From contig NZ_LT904904.1 in the NCBI RefSeq assembly GCF_900199725.1, positions 2,656,048 to 2,720,047 of the forward strand: a DNA stretch of 64,000 bases, read 5' to 3'. This document shows positions 18,276 through 26,763 of the stretch, piece by piece; positions within the stretch are counted from its first letter, which is position 1; each line of letters begins with the position of its first letter. The notes under the pieces were generated by a model. It searched no databases. It had not been told where the DNA came from and worked only from the letters and a program-made list of their open reading frames with translations. The translations under genes were made by a program, and so were the position numbers. Origin of the DNA: Cytobacillus massiliigabonensis (GTDB lineage: Bacteria > Bacillota > Bacilli > Bacillales > Cytobacillaceae).

Positions 18276-19175
18276 ATGTCAGTTAAGGAAGGATACATAA
18301 AAGTAACAGGAGGAAACGTGTGGTATCAGATTTACGATACATATACGGATAAAACACCTGTTATTATTCTGCACGGCGGACCAGGTTCATCCCATTATTC
18401 GCTGCAAGGATTACATGTTCTTTCTGAGGATCGTCCAGTTATCTTTTATGATCAATTAGGCTGCGGAAAGTCAGATCGACCAGCAGACCCTTCTTTATGG
18501 AAGATTGAAAGATTTGTAGAAGAATTAGCCCAAATTAGAACAGCTCTTTCTTTAGACAAAGTCCATATCTTAGGCCATTCTTGGGGAACAACACTAGCTG
18601 CTGCTTATATTTTATCCAATCCAGCAGGTGTAGAAAGTGTTATCCTTTCAAGCCCTTGTTTAAGTGCACCGCTTTGGGCACAAGACCAGGCGAGGAACCG
18701 GAAGCAATTACCAGCAGAAGTACAAACTGTATTAAAAGCATGTGAAGATAATGGAACAACCGACTCGGAAGAATATAAGGCTGCCACCAATGAATTCAAT
18801 AAACGCTTTGTTTGCCGTCTTGACCCAATGCCTGCTTTCTTAAAACAAGGTGCACAATACAAAAATCCAGATGTATATAATCTTATGTGGGGTCCATCAG
18901 AAATTCACGTGACAGGAAATTTAAAAAACTTCGATTGCACCCCGCAATTAAAGGATTTTGCTGTCCCAGCATTATATACATGTGGCCGATATGATGAAGC
19001 TACCCCAGAATCAACGGAATATTTCTGCAGCCTTACACCTGGAGCAAAATTACATATTTTCGAAAACAGTGCACATATGCCTTATTTAGAGGAAACGGAA
19101 GAGTATGTGATGGTAGTAAGAGAATTTTTAAGCAACATGGATAATAACAGTAAAAATGCACGAATAAGCAGGTGA
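18276..19175 (+). CDS. Proline iminopeptidase-family alpha/beta hydrolase (peptidase S33)
   Basis: This 299-residue cytoplasmic hydrolase probably releases N-terminal proline from peptides. The HGGPG oxyanion motif is at 33-37, the nucleophile Ser102 is in GHSWG, a likely acid Asp is in CGRYDEATP, and the catalytic His is in [10 protein letters not shown]. Cap-domain helices lie in between. The start at 18276 is selected because TAGGAGAG lies between it and an upstream in-frame ATG. It overlaps or abuts the start region of a small membrane-protein gene, suggesting coupling. Confidence 0.9.
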   Translation: MSVKEGYIKVTGGNVWYQIYDTYTDKTPVIILHGGPGSSHYSLQGLHVLSEDRPVIFYDQLGCGKSDRPADPSLWKIERFVEELAQIRTALSLDKVHILGHSWGTTLAAAYILSNPAGVESVILSSPCLSAPLWAQDQARNRKQLPAEVQTVLKACEDNGTTDSEEYKAATNEFNKRFVCRLDPMPAFLKQGAQYKNPDVYNLMWGPSEIHVTGNLKNFDCTPQLKDFAVPALYTCGRYDEATPESTEYFCSLTPGAKLHIFENSAHMPYLEETEEYVMVVREFLSNMDNNSKNARISR

Positions 19176-19180
19176 AGTTT

Positions 19181-19414
19181 ATGTTCTTTCTGTTACTAAC
19201 TGCCATGATTATTACGTTAGTCGTTGGGACCACTTTAATTATTAATGGAAACACACTTTTCGGAATCCTTTCTATAGGAATAGGGGCATTATTGCTCTTC
19301 ATCATTCTTATATATTATGGAAAAAAGAAAAATCGGAAAAAGAAATTTGACTGTACACCAGATTGTGATTGTGGACCGGACCTAGATTGTGATTGCGGAC
19401 CAGATTGTAATTAG
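19181..19414 (+). CDS. Small membrane protein with Cys/Asp/Pro-rich tail
   Basis: This 77-residue protein of unknown function has two hydrophobic segments (residues about 2-22 and 27-46), a basic KKKNRKKK stretch, then a tail in which a DCxPDC-like unit repeats with CDCGPD. The seven or so cysteines spaced by Asp and Pro suggest metal binding, but that is inference. The AGGTGA at the end of the peptidase gene suits the ATG at 19181. A GTG at 19172 overlapping that stop is the alternative. Its tail region overlaps the next reading frame by 26 bases. Confidence 0.7.
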   Translation: MFFLLLTAMIITLVVGTTLIINGNTLFGILSIGIGALLLFIILIYYGKKKNRKKKFDCTPDCDCGPDLDCDCGPDCN

Positions 19415-19745
19415 AATCAATCGATTATTGGAAATCGTCCCTTGTCATCGGATGAAAAGCAGATGTTTAACCATTAAGGGATATACACTGCCATTATGTT
19501 CGAGGTGTACAGGAATTTTGGCAGGATATCTCTTTTTTCCGATCTTATTCTTTATAGATATACATATTTCTATTTGGCTTGGACTATTTCTAAATATTCC
19601 TATGATCCTTGATGGATGGACCCAAAAGCTGAAGTTTAGAATGAGCAATAACAGATTACGATTGCTGACAGGAGCCATTTGCGGACTAGGGCAAAGTATT
19701 TTAATTGTCAGTATAAGTGACTACATTGTCTCACTGATTCTATAA
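19389..19745 (+). CDS. DUF2085 family membrane protein
   Basis: This 118-residue protein has the DUF2085 signature: PCHRMKSRC followed by LPLCSRCTGI, giving pairs of cysteines near the N-terminus, then two or three transmembrane helices. The function of the family is unknown. The conserved cysteines resemble a redox or metal site at the membrane surface. The GTG start at 19389 lies within the preceding small gene in another frame. No better start exists nearer the conserved region, so real overlap is likely and the start remains uncertain. Confidence 0.75.
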   Translation: MIADQIVIRINRLLEIVPCHRMKSRCLTIKGYTLPLCSRCTGILAGYLFFPILFFIDIHISIWLGLFLNIPMILDGWTQKLKFRMSNNRLRLLTGAICGLGQSILIVSISDYIVSLIL

Positions 19746-19798
19746 AATACGAAGACAGAAACTAAATATATATTTATTAGCTAGGAGTGGAAAATCGA

Positions 19799-20245
19799 TT
19801 GAGCAGAGAAAAAATTGCATTAAACTATGCCATAATGATTGAGATGATTAGAAGGAGCGGAACAACAGATCGCCAAATGATGGATCTACTAAAAAAAGGT
19901 GATAGCAAGGATTTTACTCCATATGGCGAAGGAATTCCTGACTGGCAGACATTTATTGATTTTTATAGATCCCATTCCGAAAGATTAGAAAGAGCTATCC
20001 TAAAAGGCTATACAATTACTTTTCTCACAAAAAATGCATTAAAAACACTATTAAAGATTAAATATGGTTTAGAAGAAAATATTGATTACCAGGTCTTTGA
20101 TACTTACTTAGATGGTCTAGTCTTAACAAGTAATGAATTTGAGGACTTACAAAAGATGATGTCTATAAACTGGAAGGTAATTGATAAGGATTCTACTAAT
20201 GAAAAACATCATGTTAAAATCGAGTTACACAATGGGCAGAAATGA
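19799..20245 (+). CDS. Hypothetical protein
   Basis: This 148-residue soluble protein was not recognised. It is mainly helical with mixed charge and contains an N-terminal REKIALNYAIMIEMIRRSG helix and a conserved-looking FTPYGEGIPDWQTF segment. No signal peptide or membrane helix is seen. TTG at 19799 is chosen because GGAGTGG lies about nine bases upstream. A GTG at 19787 would overlap that site. It sits between the DUF2085 gene and the peptidase gene in the same direction. Confidence 0.65.
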   Translation: MSREKIALNYAIMIEMIRRSGTTDRQMMDLLKKGDSKDFTPYGEGIPDWQTFIDFYRSHSERLERAILKGYTITFLTKNALKTLLKIKYGLEENIDYQVFDTYLDGLVLTSNEFEDLQKMMSINWKVIDKDSTNEKHHVKIELHNGQK

Positions 20246-20308
20246 AATTGAGTATGTTATGATATACCTATACTTATAAATTCATATCTTTTGAAAAGAG
20301 GGAATTTT

Positions 20309-21553
20309 ATGCAAAAGGATTTTTTTATTACTAATCGCAATCATTTGTATGAGGAATTAAAGGAACAATCTCTTCTTATTTTATTTGCTGGGAAAGCACC
20401 GCAAAAATCAGCGGATGAGGACTATAAGTTTGTTCCTAATCGTAATTTTTATTACATAACAGGGATCGATGAACCAAATATAATCTTTATGGCTCGAAAG
20501 AAAAGAGGAAAAGTAGAAGAATATCTTTTTATCGAAAAATCTAATCCGGTATTAGAAAAGTGGGTTGGAAAGTCTGTTTCCATCAGCGAGGCAATTGACG
20601 CATCTGGAATTGACAACATTTTATATCTTGATCAATTCGAATCTACATTGTCACAAACATTTGTTTCAGAATCATTTTTTCACGTATATTTAGATTTAGA
20701 ACGCAGAGAATTAGATTCGACAACAACAAAGGCGCAGCAATTTGCTTGTAAAATCCAAACAAATTATCCATTTGTTCAAATTAATAATGTTTACCCTGTC
20801 ATTTGTGAGCTTCGCGTTTATAAAACACCAGATGAGATAGAAAAAATCAAAAAAGCGATTGAAATTACCCAAAATGGCATTAGAAATGTAATGAAGCATG
20901 TTAAGCCAGGCATGAGAGAATATCAATTAGAAGCTCATTTTGACTTTATTTTAAATTCTGAAGGCATCAAAGAGCATGCATTTCCAACAATCGTAGCAAG
21001 CGGAAATAATGGGACGATTCTACATTATGAAAAAAATAATGCCATAGTCGAGGATGGCAGCCTCGTTTTGCTTGATTTAGGAGCACAATTTGAATACTAT
21101 AATGCTGATATCAGCTACACATTTCCGGTAAATGGAAAATTTACAGATAAGCAAAAAGTGTATTACAATATCGTCTTAAAAGCTTTGAGAGAAACAACCG
21201 CTCTTATTAAACCAGGGGTGCCATTTGCAAAGTTAAATGAAATGACAAAGAAAGTGCTTGCAGAGGAATGTGTAAAAGTTGGCTTAATTAAAGAGGAAAC
21301 TGAGATTAGTGAGTACTATTATCATGGGGTCAGCCATTTTCTTGGATTAGATACACATGATGTAGGAAGTTACAAAGATTTAGTTCTAAAGCCTGGGATG
21401 GTACTTACTGTGGAGCCAGGTCTTTATATTGCAGATGAAGAAATCGGCATTCGTATTGAAGATGATGTATTAGTAACTGAAGAAGGGCATGAAGTGCTTA
21501 CGAAGGATATCATTCGTTCGGTAGAGGATATAGAAGCATATATGCAAAATTAA
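20309..21553 (+). CDS. M24-family Xaa-Pro aminopeptidase
   Basis: This 414-residue aminopeptidase P-type metallopeptidase removes N-terminal residues before proline. The N-terminal creatinase-like domain covers about 1-160 and the pita-bread catalytic domain the rest. Dinuclear metal ligands are visible as Asp in LLDLGAQ, Asp in NADISYTF, His in HGVSHFLGLD, Glu in VEPGLYI and Glu in IRIEDD. GAGGGA precedes the ATG at 20309. An in-frame TTG six codons earlier overlaps that site. A terminator follows immediately. Confidence 0.93.
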   Translation: MQKDFFITNRNHLYEELKEQSLLILFAGKAPQKSADEDYKFVPNRNFYYITGIDEPNIIFMARKKRGKVEEYLFIEKSNPVLEKWVGKSVSISEAIDASGIDNILYLDQFESTLSQTFVSESFFHVYLDLERRELDSTTTKAQQFACKIQTNYPFVQINNVYPVICELRVYKTPDEIEKIKKAIEITQNGIRNVMKHVKPGMREYQLEAHFDFILNSEGIKEHAFPTIVASGNNGTILHYEKNNAIVEDGSLVLLDLGAQFEYYNADISYTFPVNGKFTDKQKVYYNIVLKALRETTALIKPGVPFAKLNEMTKKVLAEECVKVGLIKEETEISEYYYHGVSHFLGLDTHDVGSYKDLVLKPGMVLTVEPGLYIADEEIGIRIEDDVLVTEEGHEVLTKDIIRSVEDIEAYMQN

Positions 21554-21558
21554 GCTGC

Positions 21559-21598
21559 AAAGCCATTATTACGGTAAGTAATAATGGCTTTTTTTATT
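21559..21598 (+). terminator. Rho-independent terminator after the M24 peptidase gene
   Basis: AAAGCCATTATTA at 21559-21571 and TAATAATGGCTTT form a perfect 13-bp stem with a short loop, followed by a T-run. Confidence 0.9.
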
Positions 21599-21619
21599 AA
21601 TTACTAGCACAAGATTCAC

Positions 21620-21649
21620 TTGACATAAGGTTTAGGCTATTCACATAAT
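21620..21649 (+). promoter_or_regulatory. Sigma-A promoter of the methyltransferase gene
   Basis: TTGACA at 21620-21625 and CATAAT at 21644-21649 are separated by 18 bases. The predicted transcription start falls inside the Fur box that begins at 21655. Confidence 0.7.
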
Positions 21650-21654
21650 AGTAA

Positions 21655-21677
21655 TTGATAACAATTATCATTATCAA
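21655..21677. promoter_or_regulatory. Fur box
   Basis: The site reads TTGATAACAATTATCA followed by TTATCAA. It fits the 7-1-7 TGATAAT-N-ATTATCA consensus of Bacillus Fur, and additional ATTATCA/TGATAA half-sites overlap as in strong Fur operators. It covers the predicted transcription start and lies just before the ribosome binding site, so iron-dependent repression of the methyltransferase is expected. Confidence 0.82.
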
Positions 21678-21698
21678 TAAGTGGAGGGAAGTGATTTT

Positions 21699-22484
21699 TT
21701 GACTTCAATTATACAAACAGATTTTTCAAAAATGCCAGGTCATTGGGTACTCGCTAAAATGGGAAAACGCGTCCTGCGTCCTGGCGGGATTGAACTAACA
21801 AAAAAGATGCTCGAACACTTACATATAACAGAAGATGATGATGTAGCTGAATTTGCTCCGGGTATGGGAGTTACAGCAAAAATCGTACTTGAGAAGAAAC
21901 CTAAATCTTATACTGCCATTGAACAAAATGATGAAGCGGCTAAACAAGTAAGTAAATACTTGCCTCCAAACAATGCCGCTTGTATTATTGGGGATGCTCA
22001 ACATACAAAACTGCCGAGTCAATCGGTTGATGTCTTATATGGAGAAGCGATGCTGACAATGCAATCACCGAAGCAAAAAGAGGAGATTATCGAAGAAGCA
22101 AATCGGATCTTACGTAAAGGCGGCAGGTATGGGATTCATGAACTTTGTTTAAATCCAAATAACATCGATGAAGAATTAAAATCCACGATTCGTCGTGATT
22201 TAGCAAATGTGATTCGCGTAAATGCGAAACCGCTGACTGTATTTGAATGGAAATCTCTTTTTGAAAATAAGGGCTTTAATGTTGTTATCATAGAAATGCG
22301 CCCCATGCATTTATTGGAAAAGAAGCGGATGATTCAAGACGAAGGTGTAAAGGGATTTGCAACGATCGTAAAAAATATTGCGGTGAATCCGGATGCTAGA
22401 AAACGAATAGAAGATATGCATGGCACTTTTAAGAAATATGAAAAGTACCTGGGAGCAATTAGTATTGTCATGGAGAAACAATAA
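21699..22484 (+). CDS. Class I SAM-dependent methyltransferase under a Fur box
   Basis: This 261-residue methyltransferase of unknown substrate has motif I in EFAPGMGVTA, a motif II acidic residue in YTAIEQNDEA, IIGDAQ, and a post-motif VDVLYGEAML. A class I Rossmann core occupies roughly residues 45-165 with a helical C-terminal extension. TTG at 21699 is the likely start, ten bases after TGGAGGG. A GTG in that site would give six more residues. The promoter carries a Fur operator, so it is probably induced by iron limitation. It is monocistronic, with terminators on both sides. Confidence 0.85.
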   Translation: MTSIIQTDFSKMPGHWVLAKMGKRVLRPGGIELTKKMLEHLHITEDDDVAEFAPGMGVTAKIVLEKKPKSYTAIEQNDEAAKQVSKYLPPNNAACIIGDAQHTKLPSQSVDVLYGEAMLTMQSPKQKEEIIEEANRILRKGGRYGIHELCLNPNNIDEELKSTIRRDLANVIRVNAKPLTVFEWKSLFENKGFNVVIIEMRPMHLLEKKRMIQDEGVKGFATIVKNIAVNPDARKRIEDMHGTFKKYEKYLGAISIVMEKQ

Positions 22485-22495
22485 TCAGATGATAG

Positions 22496-22534
22496 AAAAA
22501 GGGAGAGTGAATTTGATATTTACTCTCCCTTTTT
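22496..22534 (+). terminator. Rho-independent terminator after the methyltransferase gene
   Basis: AAAAAGGGAGAGT at 22496 and ACTCTCCCTTTTT form a strong stem ending in a T-run. Confidence 0.9.
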
Positions 22535-22613
22535 CATTTATTAATTAAATGAAGAATTACATTTATTTACATGGAGATGCTAAATTTGAATACTTTAGAA
22601 AGGGGAATAAGAC

Positions 22614-22802
22614 ATGATGCAATCGTTGACACAAACAGAAGTGGAAAATTTACGCAGAATCATTGGCGAACACGGAATGATCGCAAACAAATTAGAAGCT
22701 TATGCTCAAACTGCCATAGATCCTGAGTTAAAAACGATGCTGCAAAGGGATGCTCAGGCTGCAAAAACAGCGCAGCAGCAGCTTTTAACATTTTTACAAT
22801 AA
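22614..22802 (+). CDS. Small helical protein, likely partner of CotF-like coat protein
   Basis: This 62-residue all-helical protein (LTQTEVENLRRIIGEH, then an Ala/Gln-rich helix) is of the type often encoded directly before a CotF-domain gene in bacilli. It is probably a ferritin-like two-helix hairpin and may be a spore coat or coat-associated protein. The ATG at 22614 or 22617 follows AAAGGGG. The next gene starts 13 bases after its stop, so the two are co-transcribed. Confidence 0.7.
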   Translation: MMQSLTQTEVENLRRIIGEHGMIANKLEAYAQTAIDPELKTMLQRDAQAAKTAQQQLLTFLQ

Positions 22803-22815
22803 GGGGGAAATTTAC

Positions 22816-23070
22816 TTGCTACAGGATAAAGATATTGTTAATGATTATTTAAATGGGTTAAATGCGAGTTTAAAAAGCTATGCAGGTTATATTAGCGATG
22901 CAAATAATGCCGAACTGCGACAAACCTTAATTCAATTAAGAAATGCAGATGAGTCTCGACAGCGGACAGTTTATAATTATGCTCTGCAAAACGGAGATTA
23001 TAAGCCGCCGCAAACAGCCACACAAGAAGAAATTCAACAGGTACTAACAGAGCTAACTTCTGGTCAATAA
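22816..23070 (+). CDS. CotF-like spore coat protein
   Basis: This 84-residue protein resembles the Coat_F domain. It has an N-terminal DKDIVNDYLNGLNASLKSYA helix, an ELRQTLIQLRNADESR helix and an ending in NGDYKPP, equivalent to the G-x-Y-x-P ending of CotF-type proteins. TTG start behind AAGGGGG. With the preceding small helical protein it probably belongs to the spore coat. No sigma-E or sigma-K promoter was clearly recognised. Confidence 0.72.
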   Translation: MLQDKDIVNDYLNGLNASLKSYAGYISDANNAELRQTLIQLRNADESRQRTVYNYALQNGDYKPPQTATQEEIQQVLTELTSGQ

Positions 23071-23083
23071 TGAGAATGAAACA

Positions 23084-23115
23084 GCAAAAGTCCACTTAAA
23101 CAAGTGGATTTTTGC
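23084..23115 (+). terminator. Rho-independent terminator after the CotF-like pair
   Basis: GCAAAAGTCCACTT and AAGTGGATTTTTGC form a near-perfect stem with a four-base loop. The T tract lies in the descending arm. Confidence 0.8.
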
Positions 23116-23210
23116 TATTTAGGATCAGTGAAGTTAATCTAACAATTATTATGGTAAAATAATACTATTCGATATCAACAAGAGTTCAATAAGTGTGAAG
23201 GGGTAAGGCA

Positions 23211-24209
23211 ATGACAAAAGTAGGGTTAGTAATGAGGAAAATTCAATTTACGGAGGCACAAGGTCCGCGAATCTTTGCTGAACGTCTCAAAGCAATTGGA
23301 GAAGAACTGGGCATTGAAATTGTTTTCATATCGCCGGAACGGCATGTGAGTGGCTATGACTGGATTCCAGGATATGAACATGAAAAAGGAGATCTCGTTA
23401 ACTATGACATCGTGCTCGATCAAATATATTCGCAAAAAATCGAACATGTAATCTACACTGTTTCCGGTTTTACTTATTTAAAAATGTTTTTGAAAAATAG
23501 TGTTCTTTTTCCACATAGCTTTCCTGATCCGGCATTGACAGGATATGAGATGATGAAGCCTTTCTATCAAATCGTTGATAAAGCAATTGTCCAAACCGAA
23601 TTTTTAAAAAGGGAAATGGCACGTCATTTTGGTGTTCACGATGTAACTGTTATTCCGATCGGATTCAATGAAAAGCTAGCGAATAAATATTATGATCCAT
23701 CTCAAGTTGTAGAAAATCGGATCCTTTGGATTGGCAGAGATGAAGAAAACAGAAGACCTGATTTAGTGATCGAGTATGCTTGGCAAAACCCCGATAAAGA
23801 AGTATATATGGTCTTCGGAGGCGAGCGATATCGAGAAAGTATGAAAAAATATCAAATTCCAAGCAATGTCAAACTACAGTTTGCACTATCACAAGATGAA
23901 ATCTTCACCTTGATGAATTCTGCAAAAGTGTATTGGAGCTGTTCTAAGTTTGACACATTTGCAATGCCTTTAACTGAGAGCTTAGCTATGGGGAAAATTG
24001 TCGTTAAACCTGAGCATCCCTGCTATGATCATATCAGTGCAAAGCATTCCTTTTCCGGTAACGAAAAGAACTGGTTTGAGTTAGTTAATATGGCGGCTTC
24101 TGTTCCAATGAAATCATCTAAGGAAAATCGGGAATACGCATTTGATGCCTTTTCAAACACAGTGATGAAAGAAGGCTATCGCACATTCTTTAATGAGTGG
24201 ATTAAGTAG
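23211..24209 (+). CDS. Glycosyltransferase, GT-B fold
   Basis: This 332-residue putative glycosyltransferase has a C-terminal nucleotide-sugar-binding Rossmann domain: ILWIGRDEENRRPDLVIE, VYMVFGGERY, and a donor-site segment DTFAMPLTESLAMGKIVV with the E-x7-E-like spacing of GT4 enzymes. The N-terminal acceptor domain begins VGLVMRKIQF. No membrane segment. Acceptor and sugar are unknown. It stands next to the P450 gene, 77 bases upstream of that start, with no visible terminator between them. Confidence 0.8.
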   Translation: MTKVGLVMRKIQFTEAQGPRIFAERLKAIGEELGIEIVFISPERHVSGYDWIPGYEHEKGDLVNYDIVLDQIYSQKIEHVIYTVSGFTYLKMFLKNSVLFPHSFPDPALTGYEMMKPFYQIVDKAIVQTEFLKREMARHFGVHDVTVIPIGFNEKLANKYYDPSQVVENRILWIGRDEENRRPDLVIEYAWQNPDKEVYMVFGGERYRESMKKYQIPSNVKLQFALSQDEIFTLMNSAKVYWSCSKFDTFAMPLTESLAMGKIVVKPEHPCYDHISAKHSFSGNEKNWFELVNMAASVPMKSSKENREYAFDAFSNTVMKEGYRTFFNEWIK

Positions 24210-24286
24210 TTTCTCGATTTTGTGAGTAAACGAGTAAGAATGACAAAGAATAATCATATTACTCGAACAAAATGGAGTTGAATCCT

Positions 24287-25537
24287 ATGTCAGATGCGAA
24301 TTACATACCTCGTGAAGAGGGCATAGATCATACCTTGAGCCTTATGCGAGAAGGATATTTGTACATTTTAAATAGGCGGCGCAGTTTCCATTCTGATATT
24401 TTTGAGACCCGTTTATTTGGAAAAAAAGTAATTTGTATGGGCGGAAATGAAGCGGCTGAGATTTTTTATGACACAGAAAAATTCAAACGAAAAAATGCAG
24501 CTCCTAATCGGGCAGTTCAAACATTGTTTGGAAAAAATGGTGTCCAAAGTTTAGATGATAAAGAGCATAAACTGCGCAAGGAAATGTTTATGTCTATCAT
24601 GTCACCTGAGGAATTAGAAAAACTGATTATCATAACAAAAGAACAATGGCAGTTTGCGGTAGATAAATGGCGGCAAATGGATGAAGTAATCCTCTATGAT
24701 GAGGTACAAGAAATTCTGTGTCGAACAGCCTGCCAATGGGCAGGAGTACCGCTGCCAGAAGAAGAAGTAACTCGGCTGTCCGAAGATTTAGGTGCAATGT
24801 TCGAATCCGCAGCTAAAGTTGGGCCGAATCATTGGAAAGGAAGAAACGCACGAAATCAAGTAGAAAAGTGGGTTGAAGAGCTCGTTAATAACGTTCGTGC
24901 TGGAAACGTACAGCCTCCGAAAAACTCTGCATTCGATCAATTTGTCAGGCATCGTAATCTCGATGGCCACTTACTTGACACAGAGACTGTGGCTGTTGAG
25001 ATCATCAACATTTTGAGACCGATTGTAGCAATCGCAATATATATCAATTTTTTAACATTAGCCTTGCACTATTATCCTGAAGAAAGAAATAAACTCAAAT
25101 CCGATCATACAAATTATGCTGAACTGTTTATACAAGAAGTTCGCCGTTTTTATCCCTTTTTTCCATTTGTCTCTGCTTTAGTTAAAAAGGATTTCATGTG
25201 GAAGGACTATACATTCGAAAAAGACACATTAACCTTGCTCGATCTCTATGGAACAAATCATGATCCAAACATATGGGATAATCCTGAACGATTTAATCCC
25301 GAACGGTTCGCCAACAAGGTAGAAAACCTTTATGATTTCATCCCTCAGGGCGGTGGTGATTACTTTATGGGTCATCGCTGCGCCGGCGAGTGGCTAACTA
25401 TTGAGGTCATGAAGGTAAGTCTTGACTATTTGGTAAACAAAATGGAATTTGAGCTTCCTAAACAAGACTTAAGCTATAGCATGGTTAGCATGCCAAGTAT
25501 TCCGCAAAGCAGAATAGTGATTAAAAATGTAAAATAG
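24287..25537 (+). CDS. cypC: Cytochrome P450 peroxygenase, CYP152 family (fatty-acid hydroxylase)
   Basis: This 416-residue soluble P450 uses hydrogen peroxide to hydroxylate fatty acids at the alpha or beta carbon. The heme-ligand loop is [15 protein letters not shown] with Cys365. CYP152 enzymes usually have HRCPGE, so the Pro-to-Ala change is notable. The family's substrate-anchoring Arg-Pro pair is present at R244-P245 in [10 protein letters not shown], replacing the usual acid-alcohol pair of P450s. The start at 24287 is chosen over an ATG five codons upstream, which overlaps the GGAG site. Confidence 0.93.
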   Translation: MSDANYIPREEGIDHTLSLMREGYLYILNRRRSFHSDIFETRLFGKKVICMGGNEAAEIFYDTEKFKRKNAAPNRAVQTLFGKNGVQSLDDKEHKLRKEMFMSIMSPEELEKLIIITKEQWQFAVDKWRQMDEVILYDEVQEILCRTACQWAGVPLPEEEVTRLSEDLGAMFESAAKVGPNHWKGRNARNQVEKWVEELVNNVRAGNVQPPKNSAFDQFVRHRNLDGHLLDTETVAVEIINILRPIVAIAIYINFLTLALHYYPEERNKLKSDHTNYAELFIQEVRRFYPFFPFVSALVKKDFMWKDYTFEKDTLTLLDLYGTNHDPNIWDNPERFNPERFANKVENLYDFIPQGGGDYFMGHRCAGEWLTIEVMKVSLDYLVNKMEFELPKQDLSYSMVSMPSIPQSRIVIKNVK

Positions 25538-25631
25538 GATACTGACCCATGTAATTAATAATTAGCAGTGACAAAAAGAAAGAAACGAATAAATTGCAAA
25601 CAATAATCAAGCAGTTCACAATACTTTGCAA

Positions 25632-25678
25632 AAAAATAGAGGGAACCTAGAATTTTAATAGGATTCACTCTTTTTTTA
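25632..25678 (+). terminator. Probable terminator after the P450 gene
   Basis: An imperfect stem pairs AGAGGGAACCTA with TAGGATTCACTCT around an AT-rich loop, followed by seven T. Mismatches lower confidence. Confidence 0.5.
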
Positions 25679-25797
25679 TACTATTTCAACACTCCCACAA
25701 AAAATTTGATCCCCATCCTTTTTTAATTCTCTGTATAATAAAAGTAAGAATATTTAAATTTGCTGTTCAAACAAACAGAAACGAGGAAGTTTAGAAA

Positions 25798-26574
25798 ATG
25801 AATTATAAAATTTTCGGTCATACCAAAAGCGCTGTTACAATTCTGGCGATACCAGCTTTAGGAGAGAGAAAAGAATTCTATATTCCATTGGCTAAGCAAT
25901 TAAATGATTTTCGTTGGATTGTTTGCGATCTTCCAGGACATAACAACTATGAAACAAAAGACATGACGATTAATAGCTATGTAAATAATTTAAAGGATTT
26001 ACTAGATTCATTAGACGTAACAAAAGTCCATTTAGTTGGTACATCAATTGGAGCGACAATTATACAAGCATTCTATCAAAAATACAATAAGGTTGTTAAA
26101 TCTCTGTTTTTACTAGATGGGGGATATTACTTTTTAGGTGAGCGGCAAGGCACACAAGAAGAAATGACTCCACAAAAAATCGAGAAGTATGAAGATATAA
26201 GAGATGCTGTTCATGACTTTACATATTCCATTGAAGGATTACGAAAGCAGAATTACGAGCAATTTGAACACTATTTTTTAGAAAATTATATAGAGGATTC
26301 TGGATATTACAAGCATCATTGCGATGTTGATTCTTATAATGCGTTAAGTAAAGAAGTAGATTCAATCAATTATTGTTTAAAGGAACAACCTGACATTCCT
26401 TTAATTTTATTACTTGCTGAAAATAATTTAGACGAGTTCTCTAAGAAAAAAGTTAAAGAGTTTCAAGCACGGTATCCATTAGCTAAGGTACAGATCATTA
26501 ATAATGGGCATCACTATCTGCCATTAACTCACACAGCTGAAATTAAAGAATTCATACAGCTTTATATTAGTTAA
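25798..26574 (+). CDS. Alpha/beta hydrolase
   Basis: This 258-residue cytoplasmic hydrolase has the nucleophile elbow GTSIG (Ser83) and a likely catalytic His in NNGHHYLPLTH near the C-terminus. The acid residue is probably in the LLAENNLDE segment. The DLPGH motif after the third strand is typical of the fold. Substrate is unknown. ATG follows GAGGAAG. It is a single gene between the P450 and a membrane protein. Confidence 0.82.
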   Translation: MNYKIFGHTKSAVTILAIPALGERKEFYIPLAKQLNDFRWIVCDLPGHNNYETKDMTINSYVNNLKDLLDSLDVTKVHLVGTSIGATIIQAFYQKYNKVVKSLFLLDGGYYFLGERQGTQEEMTPQKIEKYEDIRDAVHDFTYSIEGLRKQNYEQFEHYFLENYIEDSGYYKHHCDVDSYNALSKEVDSINYCLKEQPDIPLILLLAENNLDEFSKKKVKEFQARYPLAKVQIINNGHHYLPLTHTAEIKEFIQLYIS

Positions 26575-26687
26575 TTAGTAGGTAAGTTTGATTATTCTTG
26601 TTTAATTCATTGCTTATTGTGCTAGAAAGAGTTATTTCTACATAGGAGCAGGCTTATGAATAAGGATAATAATTAGGCGAATTGCCC

Positions 26688-26723
26688 TAGATTGATCACC
26701 TTCATTCATTTAGGATCAATCTA
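26688..26723. repeat. Perfect 10-bp inverted repeat
   Basis: TAGATTGATC at 26688-26697 and GATCAATCTA at 26714-26723 form a hairpin with a 16-base loop between two plus-strand genes. A short T-rich tract follows (ATATTTTGG). It could be a weak terminator for the hydrolase gene. Confidence 0.5.
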
Positions 26724-26763
26724 TATTTTGGCTATGAAAAATATTAGGAATCTTTGATGCCAT

